A DNA stretch of 64,000 nucleotides from an uncultured Opitutaceae bacterium (GTDB taxonomy: Bacteria > Verrucomicrobiota > Verrucomicrobiia > Opitutales > Opitutaceae): NCBI GenBank assembly GCA_903890485.1, contig CAITBM010000063.1:79056-143055 (forward strand). The letters are read 5' to 3'. The position numbers and the translations under genes were made by a program. Under the pieces are notes generated by a model. That model did not search any database. It saw only the letters and a list, made by a program, of their open reading frames with translations, and had not been told where the DNA came from. This document shows positions 42,032 to 51,729 of the stretch, piece after piece (position 1 is the first letter of the stretch; every line of letters starts with the position of its first letter).

Positions 42032-43213
42032 ATGGACCCAGCGCATCCCTCCTTGAACGCGAGCCTGCGTGCCCTTCCCCGGGCCGCATGGGTGCTGTTC
42101 ATTGGCACGTTTCTGAACAAGTTCGGGAGCTTCGTCATCCCGTTCCTGACGCTCTACGTCACGGGTCGCGGCTATCCGCTCTCGGCGGCTGGTTTCGCGC
42201 TGGGCGCCTACGGCGTCGGCAACCTTGCGGCCTCCATCCTCGGCGGCTACCTCGCCGACCGCTTCGGTCGCAGGCAGACGATCGTACTCTCAATGTTCTC
42301 GGGGGCTGCGGCGATGTTGCTGCTTTCCCAAGCGCGGTCCCTCGAGGCGATTTTCGTGATGGCGGCCCTCGCGGGGCTGACCGGTGAACTCTACCGTCCG
42401 GCCAGCAGCGCCCTCCTTGCCGATCTGGTGCCAGCGGGGCAGCGGGTGACCGCCTACTCGGCGCTCAGGACGGCGTTCAATGCCGGGTGGGCATTCGGCC
42501 CGGCGATCGCGGGTTTCCTCGCGGGGCGGGGCTACTTCTGGCTGTTTGCCGGCGACGCCGCGACCTCTGTCCTGTACGGGGTGTTCGCCTTTTTTCTGCT
42601 GCCCAAGGGGTCGCGGTCGGGCGTGGCCCAGGTCAGCTGGGGGGAACTCGCCCGAGCCCTCCGCCGCGACCGGGTGCTTCCGCGGATCCTCGCTTCGGCC
42701 TTCACCATCGCGATCGTCTTCTTCCAGGCGAGTTCGACCTTTGGATTGCACGTCACCCAGCTCGGGTTCTCCTCGGCCACCTACGGCGCAATCCTGTCGT
42801 TGAACGGGGCGCTCGTCGTGTTCTTCGAGCTTCCGCTGACGACGGTCACTCGCCGGTTTCCCGCGCCGCGCGTGATCGCGCTTGGGTTTCTTTTGGCGGG
42901 CTTTGGATTCGCGCTCCTCGGACTTGCGACCTCGGTCTCGGCCATGGTCGCGTGCATGATGGTCTTCACGCTGGGTGAGATGCTCTCGATGCCGACGGCC
43001 TCGGCCTACGTCGCGGACCTTGCACCGGCGTCCATGCGTGGCCGCTACATGGGTGTCTATGGCCTCACCTGGACCGTGGCGCTCGTGGTCGGCCCGGCGC
43101 TCGGCATGTCGCTCTTGGCGGCGGGTCCTTCGGCGCTCTGGGTCGCGTGCGCGGCCCTGGGCGTCTTGGCGGCCGCATTTGCCCTTTGGACGCCGGCGCA
43201 GCCGGCGCCTTGA
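42032..43213 (+). CDS. MFS transporter, drug-efflux-like
   Basis: A 393-residue permease with about 12 membrane helices. Loop 2-3 has the motif LGGYLADRFGRRQTIVLS, and helix 5 has RTAFNAGWAFGPAIAGFLAG, the motif C pattern of drug:proton antiporters. The first helix begins FIGTFLNKFGSFVIPFLTLY. Its start lies five bases after a terminator-like T-run. The gene ends four bases before the stop of the convergent GH31 gene. Substrate unknown; motif C and the leader arrangement favour an exporter. Confidence 0.85.
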   Translation: MDPAHPSLNASLRALPRAAWVLFIGTFLNKFGSFVIPFLTLYVTGRGYPLSAAGFALGAYGVGNLAASILGGYLADRFGRRQTIVLSMFSGAAAMLLLSQARSLEAIFVMAALAGLTGELYRPASSALLADLVPAGQRVTAYSALRTAFNAGWAFGPAIAGFLAGRGYFWLFAGDAATSVLYGVFAFFLLPKGSRSGVAQVSWGELARALRRDRVLPRILASAFTIAIVFFQASSTFGLHVTQLGFSSATYGAILSLNGALVVFFELPLTTVTRRFPAPRVIALGFLLAGFGFALLGLATSVSAMVACMMVFTLGEMLSMPTASAYVADLAPASMRGRYMGVYGLTWTVALVVGPALGMSLLAAGPSALWVACAALGVLAAAFALWTPAQPAP

Positions 43214-43217
43214 ACCC

Positions 43218-46200
43218 TCACCGCTTGAGAAGCTCGATCTTGTCGACCTGGACGGACGACCACTCGGGTTCGTGGCCCTCGATCACGATGCGGTTGCCCC
43301 CAGGCGAGAGGGTGACCGGCACCTCGAGGGTCTTCCACTCGCCGGAGGTCGGGGGCATGGGCAGGTCCGCGGCGGCGGCCGCCCCCGCGGCCAGCGTGAG
43401 CGCGACGGGTGCCTTTTGGCCACTGGCATAGGAGATTCTCAGGATTGCGGGCCCTCCGGCTCCCGCGCTCACCCCGAAGGTGAGGCTGCTGCCGACTCGC
43501 CCGAGGTTCTGCACGTACCCCATGGGGAACCTGGGGTCTCCAAGGCCGGCCAAGGATGCGACTCCGCGCCTCGCGGCGAGCGCCGCCGGATAGTCGGAAG
43601 GGGGCGCCTTGGCGGGTTCCAATTCAAATGTGTTGAGCGCGCATCCTTCGGAGTCGACATAGACCATGAGGCTCAGCTCCCCTGGATTTAGATAAACGTT
43701 CGAAACAGAGAAGTCGGCGAATCTGTCGTCCCCGCCGGTGGAGGGAATCTCGACGGAGGCGATGGTCTGGTCGAGGGCGACGAACCGGACCTTGCCGCCT
43801 CCCTTCGCGCTGGCTGCCCTTACTGAGAGGTCGAAATGACCCCCGTTGCCGCAGTCGATCGTGTAGCGGGCCCACTCCGCGGCCCTGAGCCCGGCCAGGG
43901 CGTAGCCGCCGCCGGCGTCGGCGGTCGCCTCAAGCCCAAAGTCATCGGAGCGGTAGAGCCGCTTCTCGGGAGCCGGGCGAGTCGAATGGAAGGCGATGCC
44001 CTCGCCCCCGTTGTCGTAGTTGCTCGCCTTCAGTTTGGCCGGCAGCGACGGAGGGGGGTAGAAGTGCGGGATGGGCCTGCCTCCCGAGCCGGCCGCCTCG
44101 CCCTTGGGGTCAATCACGTCGGCGACCAGCTCCGGGGCCAGGCGCGACGGGAGCAATTTCCCGTCCAGCTTAACCTCGAGGTCGTGGTGGGAGACCCCGG
44201 TGGCCTGGAGGCTAACGGTCAGCACCCGGGACGAGTCGTCCCAGGTCCACATCTCTCCTTTCGGGCGGGCCCCGTCCGCCGTAACCGCGATGGGCACCCG
44301 GCGCAGGTGGAGCCTCACGCGGTACTGGCTTGGCGTGTAGCGCTTGTTGGACTCGTCGACGGTGAATGCGATCGACTCAGAATCCTCCGAGCAGGAGAAA
44401 TGGGTCACCGTGAAATCGCCTGACTCGTAGGCGAAGCTTCGGCCGTCGTCGCGGTAGAGCGTGAACTCCGACTTGCCCGAGGGGAAGACCTCGAGGGTGA
44501 GCGGGTCCCAAGGCTTCTCGCCGGTCGACTTCATGTCGGGAGCAAGGGGAATGATGGCGCCGGGCCTAACGGCCACGGGAATCCGGTTCTGCGGCGCGGC
44601 CACCACCCATTCGCGTCCGCCCTGGTAGTCATAGCCGTAGTCCCAGTCCACCCAGGTGCCGCTAGGGAAGTAGACCTTCCGGTTCGACTGCCCCTCGTAG
44701 AGGACGGGGGCCACCAGGAGCTCGTTTCCGAACATGTATTGGTCCCCCGCGGCGGAGAGCGCCTTGTCGTCGTCGGGGAACTCGAGCGCCATCGGGCGGA
44801 CTATCGGCATCCCGCTCCTGCTGGCGATCCAAGCATGGGAATAGATGTAGGGCATCAGCCTGTAGCGCTGCTGCAGGTAATGCTTGGTTCCCTGCTCGGT
44901 GGCCGGCCCAAATGCGTAGGGTTCCGGCGCTCCCCCGGCCTTGTGGGCCCGTGTGATCGGGGCAAAGGCCGAGAACTGCATCCACCGCTCGTAGAGGCGG
45001 GCATGCGCGCCCTGCATGTCATCCTTGTAGTAGCCCACCAGGAATCCCCCGGTGTCGCACGCCCAGTACACGAGTCCCGAGAGACTGGCATTGAGCATTT
45101 CCGGAGGATGCGCCCGGTAGGTCGCGTAGTCGCTGTAGATGTCGCCTGTCCAAACGGCCGCGTGATGCCGCTGGAAACCCGCGGGCCCGGCGCGAGAGAG
45201 GATGAACGGCCTTTGGTCGGGGTTCACGGCGAGCTGGACCCCCTCGAAGCTCTGCGTGCACAGGAGCGAGTACTCGTTGTGGATTTCCGGTGGCCTCCCG
45301 GCGTAGTAGTGGGTCTGGGCCGGCTCGCCCTCGGGCTCGTCCAGGTCTAGCCACCAGCCGGCAACCCCGGCCTCGTTGAGCTTTCGAGTCTGGGGCCAGA
45401 GCCAGTCGTTTATCTTCGGGTGCGTGAAATCGAGCAGCATCCCGCCGTAATAGCCGGCCTGGATCGGGTTGCCCTTCCCATCCGTGGCGAAGACTCCCAT
45501 GGCCCAGCCCGGCGCATAGGTCGGGGACTCGGTCTTCACCATGGGTCCCGACTGCGACATGACGATCTTCACACCCTTCCTGGCATACTCCGCAATCTTC
45601 TGCTCCGGGGACTTTCCGTGGCCGGTATCGATCCAGCGCTTGGCCCAAACGTAGTCAGTCACCACCTCGGGCCAGTCGGCGTCGATCACCATGACGTCCA
45701 CCGGGAATCCGCGGGAGCTCAATTGGTTGTAGGCCTCGTCCAGGGCGTCCCAGTCGTAGTAGGTGCATTTGCTTTGCCAGTAGCCCAGGGCCCACAGGGG
45801 AGGGAGAGAGGGCCTACCCGTCATGCTCGTGTACCGGGTGATGACGTCCGAGAGGCGGGGTCCGTCGATCACGTAGAGGTCGATCTCGCCGCCGTCCGCA
45901 TCGAGTTGGATCTGGTCGGTCCGGGAATGCCCGAGGTCGAAGCGGAGCCGATGGGCGTTGTCGAAGAACACGCCGTAGGCGTGGCCGCCGGGTCCGCTGC
46001 TCAGGAGCAGGGGCACGGGATACTCGGCGGTCACGTTCCCGGAACTAATCTGCTGCCCTTCCCAGAGTTCGCGAACGACGCCGCGCCGGTCGAGACGTCC
46101 GTTGTTGTGGTTGTCCTGGCCGAGGCCAAAGAGGTGCTCCCCGGGATCGAGGGCCTGGGTGAGCGTCCAGGGGCCGTCCGCGGCGGGTGCTTGGATCCGA

Positions 46201-46574
46201 ACGCCGCCAAGCAGGGTGGTGCCCGGGTCGGCCATAACAACGAAGCCTAGGGTCGCGCGGTCCACCCTGATGAGGAGCGCCCCGGTGTCGACCTCCACCT
46301 TGCCTTCCGAGTCGGCCCTCTTTAGCGGGGCACGGGCCTCCGGCGCCGTCTCCATCGCCAGGGAGGGCTTCCGGGTGAACTCGCCGGCGGGCTTCAACCA
46401 GACCCTCATGATATGGGGCTCGATGGACTCGATTCTGAGCCGGGCTCCCGACGCTCCCTTGATGGTCACCTTGTCCTCGGGTACCGCCGGCACACCGGCG
46501 AGAGCAAAGGAGGCGACCGCCAGGCCGATCGCCAGGGGAAATACGGCTCGAAGGGGCATGCGGGGTCGTGGCAT
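43218..46574 (-). CDS. Secreted GH31 family glycosidase (alpha-xylosidase/alpha-glucosidase type) with C-terminal binding domains
   Basis: A 1118-residue exported enzyme (signal segment FPLAIGLAVASFALAGVPAV). The N-terminal beta-sandwich precedes a TIM barrel with PPLWALGYWQSKCTYY, the nucleophile aspartate in GWWLDLDEPEG (about residue 409) and the acid/base in AVWTGDIYSDYATYR (about residue 475). A DUF5110-type beta domain follows, then about 300 residues with a galactose-binding-like or CBM6/35-like fold (RAAEWARYTIDCGNGGHFD). The length is well above a plain GH31. The substrate may be alpha-xylosides or alpha-glucans. The frame extends 16 codons upstream, but MPRPRMPLRAVF is the natural start. 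Confidence 0.9.
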   Translation of the reverse strand: MPRPRMPLRAVFPLAIGLAVASFALAGVPAVPEDKVTIKGASGARLRIESIEPHIMRVWLKPAGEFTRKPSLAMETAPEARAPLKRADSEGKVEVDTGALLIRVDRATLGFVVMADPGTTLLGGVRIQAPAADGPWTLTQALDPGEHLFGLGQDNHNNGRLDRRGVVRELWEGQQISSGNVTAEYPVPLLLSSGPGGHAYGVFFDNAHRLRFDLGHSRTDQIQLDADGGEIDLYVIDGPRLSDVITRYTSMTGRPSLPPLWALGYWQSKCTYYDWDALDEAYNQLSSRGFPVDVMVIDADWPEVVTDYVWAKRWIDTGHGKSPEQKIAEYARKGVKIVMSQSGPMVKTESPTYAPGWAMGVFATDGKGNPIQAGYYGGMLLDFTHPKINDWLWPQTRKLNEAGVAGWWLDLDEPEGEPAQTHYYAGRPPEIHNEYSLLCTQSFEGVQLAVNPDQRPFILSRAGPAGFQRHHAAVWTGDIYSDYATYRAHPPEMLNASLSGLVYWACDTGGFLVGYYKDDMQGAHARLYERWMQFSAFAPITRAHKAGGAPEPYAFGPATEQGTKHYLQQRYRLMPYIYSHAWIASRSGMPIVRPMALEFPDDDKALSAAGDQYMFGNELLVAPVLYEGQSNRKVYFPSGTWVDWDYGYDYQGGREWVVAAPQNRIPVAVRPGAIIPLAPDMKSTGEKPWDPLTLEVFPSGKSEFTLYRDDGRSFAYESGDFTVTHFSCSEDSESIAFTVDESNKRYTPSQYRVRLHLRRVPIAVTADGARPKGEMWTWDDSSRVLTVSLQATGVSHHDLEVKLDGKLLPSRLAPELVADVIDPKGEAAGSGGRPIPHFYPPPSLPAKLKASNYDNGGEGIAFHSTRPAPEKRLYRSDDFGLEATADAGGGYALAGLRAAEWARYTIDCGNGGHFDLSVRAASAKGGGKVRFVALDQTIASVEIPSTGGDDRFADFSVSNVYLNPGELSLMVYVDSEGCALNTFELEPAKAPPSDYPAALAARRGVASLAGLGDPRFPMGYVQNLGRVGSSLTFGVSAGAGGPAILRISYASGQKAPVALTLAAGAAAAADLPMPPTSGEWKTLEVPVTLSPGGNRIVIEGHEPEWSSVQVDKIELLKR

Positions 46575-46739
46575 GTTATCGCCATCATCCGCCCGGTTGG
46601 GCCCGATGGCAACATTGGGCACGGGGCGAACCGGCCGCTCCCTCCGTTTAGGCTTCCCTTTTTACCCTAGGCTTGGTTGACCTTTGGACCCGCCGTCCAC
46701 AGGGTTCAACCCTTTCGGCGGCAAGCACACAAGCACCTC

Positions 46740-47210
46740 ATGCGACATACGATCTCAGTCCTCGTCGAGAACAAGTTCGGCGTATTGGCCCGCGTTGCCG
46801 GCATGATCTCCGGCCGCGGCTTCAATATCGACTCGCTGAACGTCGCGCCGACCCACGACGCCTCGCTTTCAAGGATCACGATCGTCCTGAAGGGTGACGA
46901 TGCGGCGCTCGACCTGTGCAGCAAGCAGCTGCGCAAGCTCGTGAACGTGGTCGAGGTGATGGACTTCAAGGAGGGGCAGACGATCGCCCGCGAACTCGTG
47001 CTCGTAAAGATCCGCGCCGACGCGAAGACCCGGCCTGAGATCCTCCAGATCAAGGAGATATTCCGCGCGAAGATCGCCAACCTGGCCCACGATTCCCTTA
47101 TCGTCGAGGTCACCGGCGATGAGGAAAAGATTGCCGCGTTTCTCGGGCTCCTCGAGCCCTTCGGCGTCCTCGAGATCGCCCGCACCGGCAGCCTCGCCCT
47201 GACCCGCTAA
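46740..47210 (+). CDS. ilvH: Acetolactate synthase small (regulatory) subunit
   Basis: A 156-residue regulatory subunit. The ACT domain begins [20 protein letters not shown], then [19 protein letters not shown], and the C-terminal domain has [16 protein letters not shown] and [16 protein letters not shown]. It confers valine feedback on the catalytic subunit, whose gene (ilvB) is not in the window. Directly followed by ilvC after 28 bases. Confidence 0.95.
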   Translation: MRHTISVLVENKFGVLARVAGMISGRGFNIDSLNVAPTHDASLSRITIVLKGDDAALDLCSKQLRKLVNVVEVMDFKEGQTIARELVLVKIRADAKTRPEILQIKEIFRAKIANLAHDSLIVEVTGDEEKIAAFLGLLEPFGVLEIARTGSLALTR

Positions 47211-47238
47211 CGTTTTACCAACCACACACCACTTAACC

Positions 47239-48264
47239 ATGCCTGCCAAAGTTTACACCGACAAGGACGCCGATCTCGGCATCTTCAAGAACAAGACGCT
47301 CGCCGTGCTGGGTTACGGTTCCCAGGGCCACGCTCACGCGCTGAACCTCAAGGACAGCGGCTGCAACGTGATCATCGGCCTCTATCCGGGCTCGAAGTCG
47401 AGCAAGGTGGCCAAGCAGCACGGGTTCAAGGTGTATGATACTGCCGAAGCCGTACGCCGGGCGGACGTGATCATGGTGGGCTTGCCCGACATGAAGCAGG
47501 CGAGCGTGTACAAGAACGACATCCTTCCGAATCTCTCCAAGGGCAAGACGCTGATGTTCAGCCACGGCCTCGCCGTCCATTTCGGGCTCATCAAGCCCCA
47601 CAAGGACATCGACATCATCATGGTTGCGCCGAAGGGCCCCGGGCACATGGTCCGCAGGCTCTACGTCGAGGGCAAGGGAATGCCCGCCCTCGTTGCCGTC
47701 TTCCAGGACCGCTCAAGGAAAGCAAAGAAGACCGCCCTCGCCTGGGCCAAGGGCATCGGCTCGACCCGTGCCGGCGTCCTTCAGACCACCTTCAAGGAGG
47801 AGACCGAGACGGATCTCTTTGGCGAGCAGGCCGTCCTTTGCGGTGGCGCAAGCGCCCTTGTCCAGGCGGGCTTTGAGACGCTCGTTGAGGCGGGGTACCA
47901 GCCCGAGATGGCCTATTTCGAGTGCCTGCACGAGCTGAAGCTGATCTGTGACCTCATGTACGAAAGCGGCATCGCGGGCATGCGCTTCTCCATATCCGAG
48001 ACGGCGAAATACGGGGACATCACCCGCGGCCCCCGCGTCGTTAACAAGGCGACCAAGAAGGAGATGAAGAAGATCCTTGAGGAGATCCAGAGCGGCAAGT
48101 TCACCCGCCAGTGGGTCGCGGAATACAAGGGCGGCCTCAAGAACTACAACCGCCTCCTGAACAAGGGCGCCTCCCACCAGATCGAGAAGACCGGCCAGCG
48201 GCTGCGCAGCATGATGCCCTGGATGTCCAAGAAGAATTTGAAGGGCGTGCAGGCCTCCTACTAA
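47239..48264 (+). CDS. ilvC: Ketol-acid reductoisomerase
   Basis: A 341-residue class I enzyme of branched-chain amino acid synthesis. The NADPH loop is [19 protein letters not shown], then [18 protein letters not shown] and the metal-binding region with [13 protein letters not shown] and [11 protein letters not shown]. The C-terminal IMPW-like segment reads [15 protein letters not shown]. Probably co-transcribed with ilvH. Confidence 0.97.
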   Translation: MPAKVYTDKDADLGIFKNKTLAVLGYGSQGHAHALNLKDSGCNVIIGLYPGSKSSKVAKQHGFKVYDTAEAVRRADVIMVGLPDMKQASVYKNDILPNLSKGKTLMFSHGLAVHFGLIKPHKDIDIIMVAPKGPGHMVRRLYVEGKGMPALVAVFQDRSRKAKKTALAWAKGIGSTRAGVLQTTFKEETETDLFGEQAVLCGGASALVQAGFETLVEAGYQPEMAYFECLHELKLICDLMYESGIAGMRFSISETAKYGDITRGPRVVNKATKKEMKKILEEIQSGKFTRQWVAEYKGGLKNYNRLLNKGASHQIEKTGQRLRSMMPWMSKKNLKGVQASY

Positions 48265-48306
48265 GGGGCCCCCCAATCCGGAGCGCCCAAGCAGGGGTGC
48301 CTCAAA

Positions 48307-49164
48307 ATGGGAAAAAAACTCGTCCTCGCGACACGCAAGAGTCCCCTGGCCCTTGCCCAGGCGGAGCTTTCGGCCGCGTTCCTCGGTTCACGCCTCGGCG
48401 TCGAGTGCGAGCTGATGAAGCTCGTCACGACCGGGGACCGCCAGGCCGAGTGGTCGCTTGAGGAGAAAGGGGGAAAGGGCCTCTTTACCCGCGAGCTCGA
48501 GGCTGCGCTCCTGAGGAAGGAGGCCGACGTGGCGATCCACAGCACGAAGGACCTTCCGGGGGGATCCGTTGAGGGACTGTCGATTGCCGGGTACCTGCCT
48601 CGCGAGGACCCGCGCGATATGCTGATCCTGCGCGCAGGGGTGGGCTCGCCTAAGACGCTGGCCACGAGCAGCCCGCGCCGGCGCCAGCAGGTCGCGATGA
48701 TGTTCCCAGGGGTAACCTTCACCGAGATCCGTGGGAACGTGGACACGCGGCTAAAGAAGATCGCCGAGCTTAGGGTGGCGGACGGCACGGTGCTGGCGGC
48801 CGCCGGACTAAAGCGCCTGGGGATCGGCTCGTGGCCCGGCGTCGAGTTTCACGCCATCGGCTTTGAGAGCATGGTTCCCGCGGTGGGGCAGGGAGCGATT
48901 GGCGTCCAGTGCCGCACCGAGGATCTTCCCCGCTTCGAGGGCGTCTTTGACCCGGTCACCGCAAGGGGCCTCAACTTGGAGCGTGCGATCCAGACCGCCC
49001 TCGGCGGCGGATGCCACACCGCCCTCGGGGCCTATGCGACACCGGACACACTTTACCTGTTTCACGAAAACGTGGGGCTAAAGACCTTTTCCCTGGATGA
49101 GGGCGATTTTGCGTCGCCCGATGCCACCGCGGCCCGGATCTTGGGCGGACTCGGGCTCAAATAG
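48307..49164 (+). CDS. hemC: Hydroxymethylbilane synthase (porphobilinogen deaminase)
   Basis: A 285-residue haem-pathway enzyme. It shows LATRKSPLALAQAELSAAFL, HSTKDLPG with the catalytic aspartate region, SSPRRRQQVAMMFP and EIRGNVDTRLKKIAE, and the dipyrromethane-attachment cysteine in ALGGGCHTALGAY (about Cys236). The C-terminal domain is short compared with the 310 residues of E. coli HemC. Followed by hemD after 13 bases. Confidence 0.96.
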   Translation: MGKKLVLATRKSPLALAQAELSAAFLGSRLGVECELMKLVTTGDRQAEWSLEEKGGKGLFTRELEAALLRKEADVAIHSTKDLPGGSVEGLSIAGYLPREDPRDMLILRAGVGSPKTLATSSPRRRQQVAMMFPGVTFTEIRGNVDTRLKKIAELRVADGTVLAAAGLKRLGIGSWPGVEFHAIGFESMVPAVGQGAIGVQCRTEDLPRFEGVFDPVTARGLNLERAIQTALGGGCHTALGAYATPDTLYLFHENVGLKTFSLDEGDFASPDATAARILGGLGLK

Positions 49165-49177
49165 TCCGGCTCATCCG

Positions 49178-49969
49178 ATGGCCGACGCGACGAAGCTTCC
49201 ACTTGCCGGGCGACGGATCGTCGTCACCCGCACTCGGGATCAGGCGTCCGACCTGGCCTCGAAGTTGGTCGTGCTCGGCGCCGAGGTCGTTGAGCTGCCT
49301 GTGATCCGTATTTCCCGCGAGATATCGAAGCAAGCGCTAGCCGACGTGATGCTCGAATTGGGGGGCTATGACTGGCTCGTTTTCACGAGCGCCAATGGGG
49401 TCCACAATTTTTTCGGGGAGTTCTTTCGCCTTTTTGACGACATCCGGTCGCTCGGCCTGATGAGGATTGCCTGCGTGGGCGAGGCGACCGCGAAGGCTGT
49501 GGGTGCCCTGAAGCTTAAGGTCGAATGCCAGCCAAAGAAAGCGACGGCCGCCGCGCTTGCCGAGGCGCTGATCGCCACCGGGAGCATGGATAACGGAAAG
49601 GTTCTTGTGATCACGGGAAACCTGAACCGCGAGGACCTCGTGCTGAAGCTCGAGGAGGCACGCGCCATCGTCGACACGCTCCAGGTTTACAAGACGGAGG
49701 AAGTGGACCTGTCGGCAGACCCCGTGGCCGCCGAATACCGTCGCATCGGCGCCGACGCCGTTCTCTTTGCGAGCTCAAGCTCGGCCCAGAACTTCGTCAA
49801 CCAAGGGGCAGCCCTGAAGCTCGAGAAGGGGGCGAAGAAACCCCTCTTTGGGAGCATCGGCCCGCAGACAAGCGAAACCATGCGCAAGGTGGGACTAACC
49901 GTCGATTTTGAGACCGCAACCCCGGGGATCGACGAACTGATCGCGGCTCTCGTAACCTCCCTCACATGA
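49178..49969 (+). CDS. hemD: Uroporphyrinogen-III synthase
   Basis: A 263-residue two-domain protein: RRIVVTRTRDQASDLASKLV begins domain 1, WLVFTSANGVHNFF is the conserved TSANGV motif, and the C-terminal half has ADAVLFASSSSAQNFV and PQTSETMRKVGLTVDFE. It closes the tetrapyrrole ring after hemC. The ATG at 49178 is preferred. The stop overlaps the start of the aminotransferase by 4 bases. Confidence 0.93.
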   Translation: MADATKLPLAGRRIVVTRTRDQASDLASKLVVLGAEVVELPVIRISREISKQALADVMLELGGYDWLVFTSANGVHNFFGEFFRLFDDIRSLGLMRIACVGEATAKAVGALKLKVECQPKKATAAALAEALIATGSMDNGKVLVITGNLNREDLVLKLEEARAIVDTLQVYKTEEVDLSADPVAAEYRRIGADAVLFASSSSAQNFVNQGAALKLEKGAKKPLFGSIGPQTSETMRKVGLTVDFETATPGIDELIAALVTSLT

Positions 49970-51063
49970 AGGTCCCCTTTCTAGACCTCTCGCTTCAGCA
50001 CCAGGCCGTGCGGGCCCAGGCGCTTGAGGCGCTGGCGGCCACTTACGACGCGAATCGTTTTTGCCTCGGTAAGGACGTGGAGGGCTTCGAAAGGGCGTTT
50101 GGCGAGACCTTGGGATACACCGGGGTGCTGGGGATGAACAGCGGCACCTCGCCCCTGCATGCGGCCTGCATGATCGCGGGGTTCAAGCCCGGAGACGAGG
50201 TGATCGTTCCCCCGTTCACCTTCATCTCCTCGGTTTGGGGCGTTTCCTACGTGGGCGCGAAGCCCGTGTTCGCGGACATAAGTGCCGATTCATTCAATCT
50301 GGACCCTGCGGCCATCGAGCGCGCGATAACCCACCGCACAAAGGGTATCGTGGCCGTCCACCTTTTCGGTCTGCCGGCGCCAATGGACGAGATCATGGAA
50401 ATCGCGTCCCGGCACAAACTGTTCGTGATCGAGGACTGTGCTCAGGCAGTGGGCGCGCGCTACAAGGGCACGCCCGTCGGCCTCATCGGGGATGCGGGCA
50501 CGTTTAGCTTCTATCCCACGAAGAACCTTGGAGGATGCGGAGAGGGCGGGGCATTCGTCTCGCGCCGGCCCGATGTTGCGGCAAAGGCAAAGTTGATCCG
50601 GGTCCATGGTTCCGAAAAGCGCTACCACCACTCGATCGTTGGAGCCAATTTCCGGATGGACGGCTTCCAGGGGGCGCTCCTCAACGTGAAGCTGCCCCAC
50701 CTCGCGGGGTGGAATACCCGCCGCCGTGCGATCGCAAGGGCCTACCTTGAGGGAATCCGCCTCGAAGGGGCTGCGCTTCCTCGTCTGGGGCTCCCCGGGG
50801 GATCGGTCTACCACCAGTTTACTCTTCTGCACCCGAGGCGGAATGCGCTGCGCGAACACCTGAGCCGGTGCGAGGTTGGAACAGACCTGATCTATCCGGT
50901 CCCGCTTCATCTTCAGGAGTGCTTTGCGGACCTTGGCTATTCCAAGGGCAGTTTCCTGGTCGCGGAAAGCGCAGCCGAGAGCTGCATCAGCCTTCCCATC
51001 TTCCCGGAGCTAACCGACGCGCAGGTGCTCCACGTGATCGAGTCCGTGAATTCATTCCGTTAG
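49966..51063 (+). CDS. DegT/DnrJ/EryC1-family aminotransferase
   Basis: A 365-residue PLP enzyme. It begins VPFLDLSLQHQAVRAQALEA, has VLGMNSGTSPLHAACMIAG, VIVPPFTFISSVWGVSYVGA, the aspartate in LFVIEDCAQAVGA and the PLP-binding lysine in TFSFYPTKNLGGCGEGG. Members transfer amino groups to keto sugars or act as dehydratases in glycan and antibiotic synthesis. Placed between hemD and trpF with a 4-base overlap on the left, but no sugar nucleotide genes are near, so the substrate is unknown. Confidence 0.92.
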   Translation: MKVPFLDLSLQHQAVRAQALEALAATYDANRFCLGKDVEGFERAFGETLGYTGVLGMNSGTSPLHAACMIAGFKPGDEVIVPPFTFISSVWGVSYVGAKPVFADISADSFNLDPAAIERAITHRTKGIVAVHLFGLPAPMDEIMEIASRHKLFVIEDCAQAVGARYKGTPVGLIGDAGTFSFYPTKNLGGCGEGGAFVSRRPDVAAKAKLIRVHGSEKRYHHSIVGANFRMDGFQGALLNVKLPHLAGWNTRRRAIARAYLEGIRLEGAALPRLGLPGGSVYHQFTLLHPRRNALREHLSRCEVGTDLIYPVPLHLQECFADLGYSKGSFLVAESAAESCISLPIFPELTDAQVLHVIESVNSFR

Positions 51064-51075
51064 GTCGGCTTCCGC

Positions 51076-51729
51076 ATGATCGAAGGAATACAGATCAAGG
51101 TCTGCGGGCTAACCTCGTTCGTGGACGCCGAATTGGCGGACGGCTTAGGCGCGGATTACCTCGGATTCATCCTCCATCCGAAGTCTCCGCGGTATATTCC
51201 GCTCGCTCAGTACCGTTCGATGGCGGCTCGGCTGCCTGAGCGAAAGAAGGTAGGCGTCGCGGTTGAGCCCTCGCTGCCCGACCTATTGGCGATGAAGGAT
51301 GCTGGGTTTGACCGCTTCCAGGTTCACTTCCGGAGCGAGTTGCCGCTTCCGCAGATCGAGGCCTACTCGAAGGCCGTGGGAGCCTCGAAGCTCTGGCTTG
51401 CTCCCAAGTTCCCGTCCGGCGTCGACGTTGCAAGGGAGTGGCTCTCGCTGGCCGATACGATCGTTTTCGATACCTTCGATCCCGCCCTGTTCGGCGGAAC
51501 GGGACGAACGGGCGACTGGCCGAAATTCAAGAGGCATCGCTCGGCGCATCCCGAGAATACCTGGGTCCTTTCCGGGGGCTTGAACCCGGAGAACGTGGGC
51601 GGAGCGCTCACGGAGTCCGGCGCGCGGTTTGTCGACGTGAACAGCGGTGTGGAGTCTTCGCCCGGGATCAAGGACCACGAGCGGTTGAGGGCCTTCGTCG
51701 CGGCGGTCCGCGGGGCTAAGGGCGCCTGA
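51076..51729 (+). CDS. trpF: Phosphoribosylanthranilate isomerase
   Basis: A 217-residue TIM barrel of tryptophan synthesis. IQIKVCGLTSFVDAELADGL carries the catalytic cysteine, ADYLGFILHPKSPRYI follows, and GWKLSGGLNPENVGGAL-type phosphate-binding sequence is seen as VLSGGLNPENVGGAL with FVDVNSGVESSPGIKD. Last gene of the hem group, 12 bases after the aminotransferase. Its 3' end overlaps the convergent ogt by 14 bases. Confidence 0.94.
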   Translation: MIEGIQIKVCGLTSFVDAELADGLGADYLGFILHPKSPRYIPLAQYRSMAARLPERKKVGVAVEPSLPDLLAMKDAGFDRFQVHFRSELPLPQIEAYSKAVGASKLWLAPKFPSGVDVAREWLSLADTIVFDTFDPALFGGTGRTGDWPKFKRHRSAHPENTWVLSGGLNPENVGGALTESGARFVDVNSGVESSPGIKDHERLRAFVAAVRGAKGA

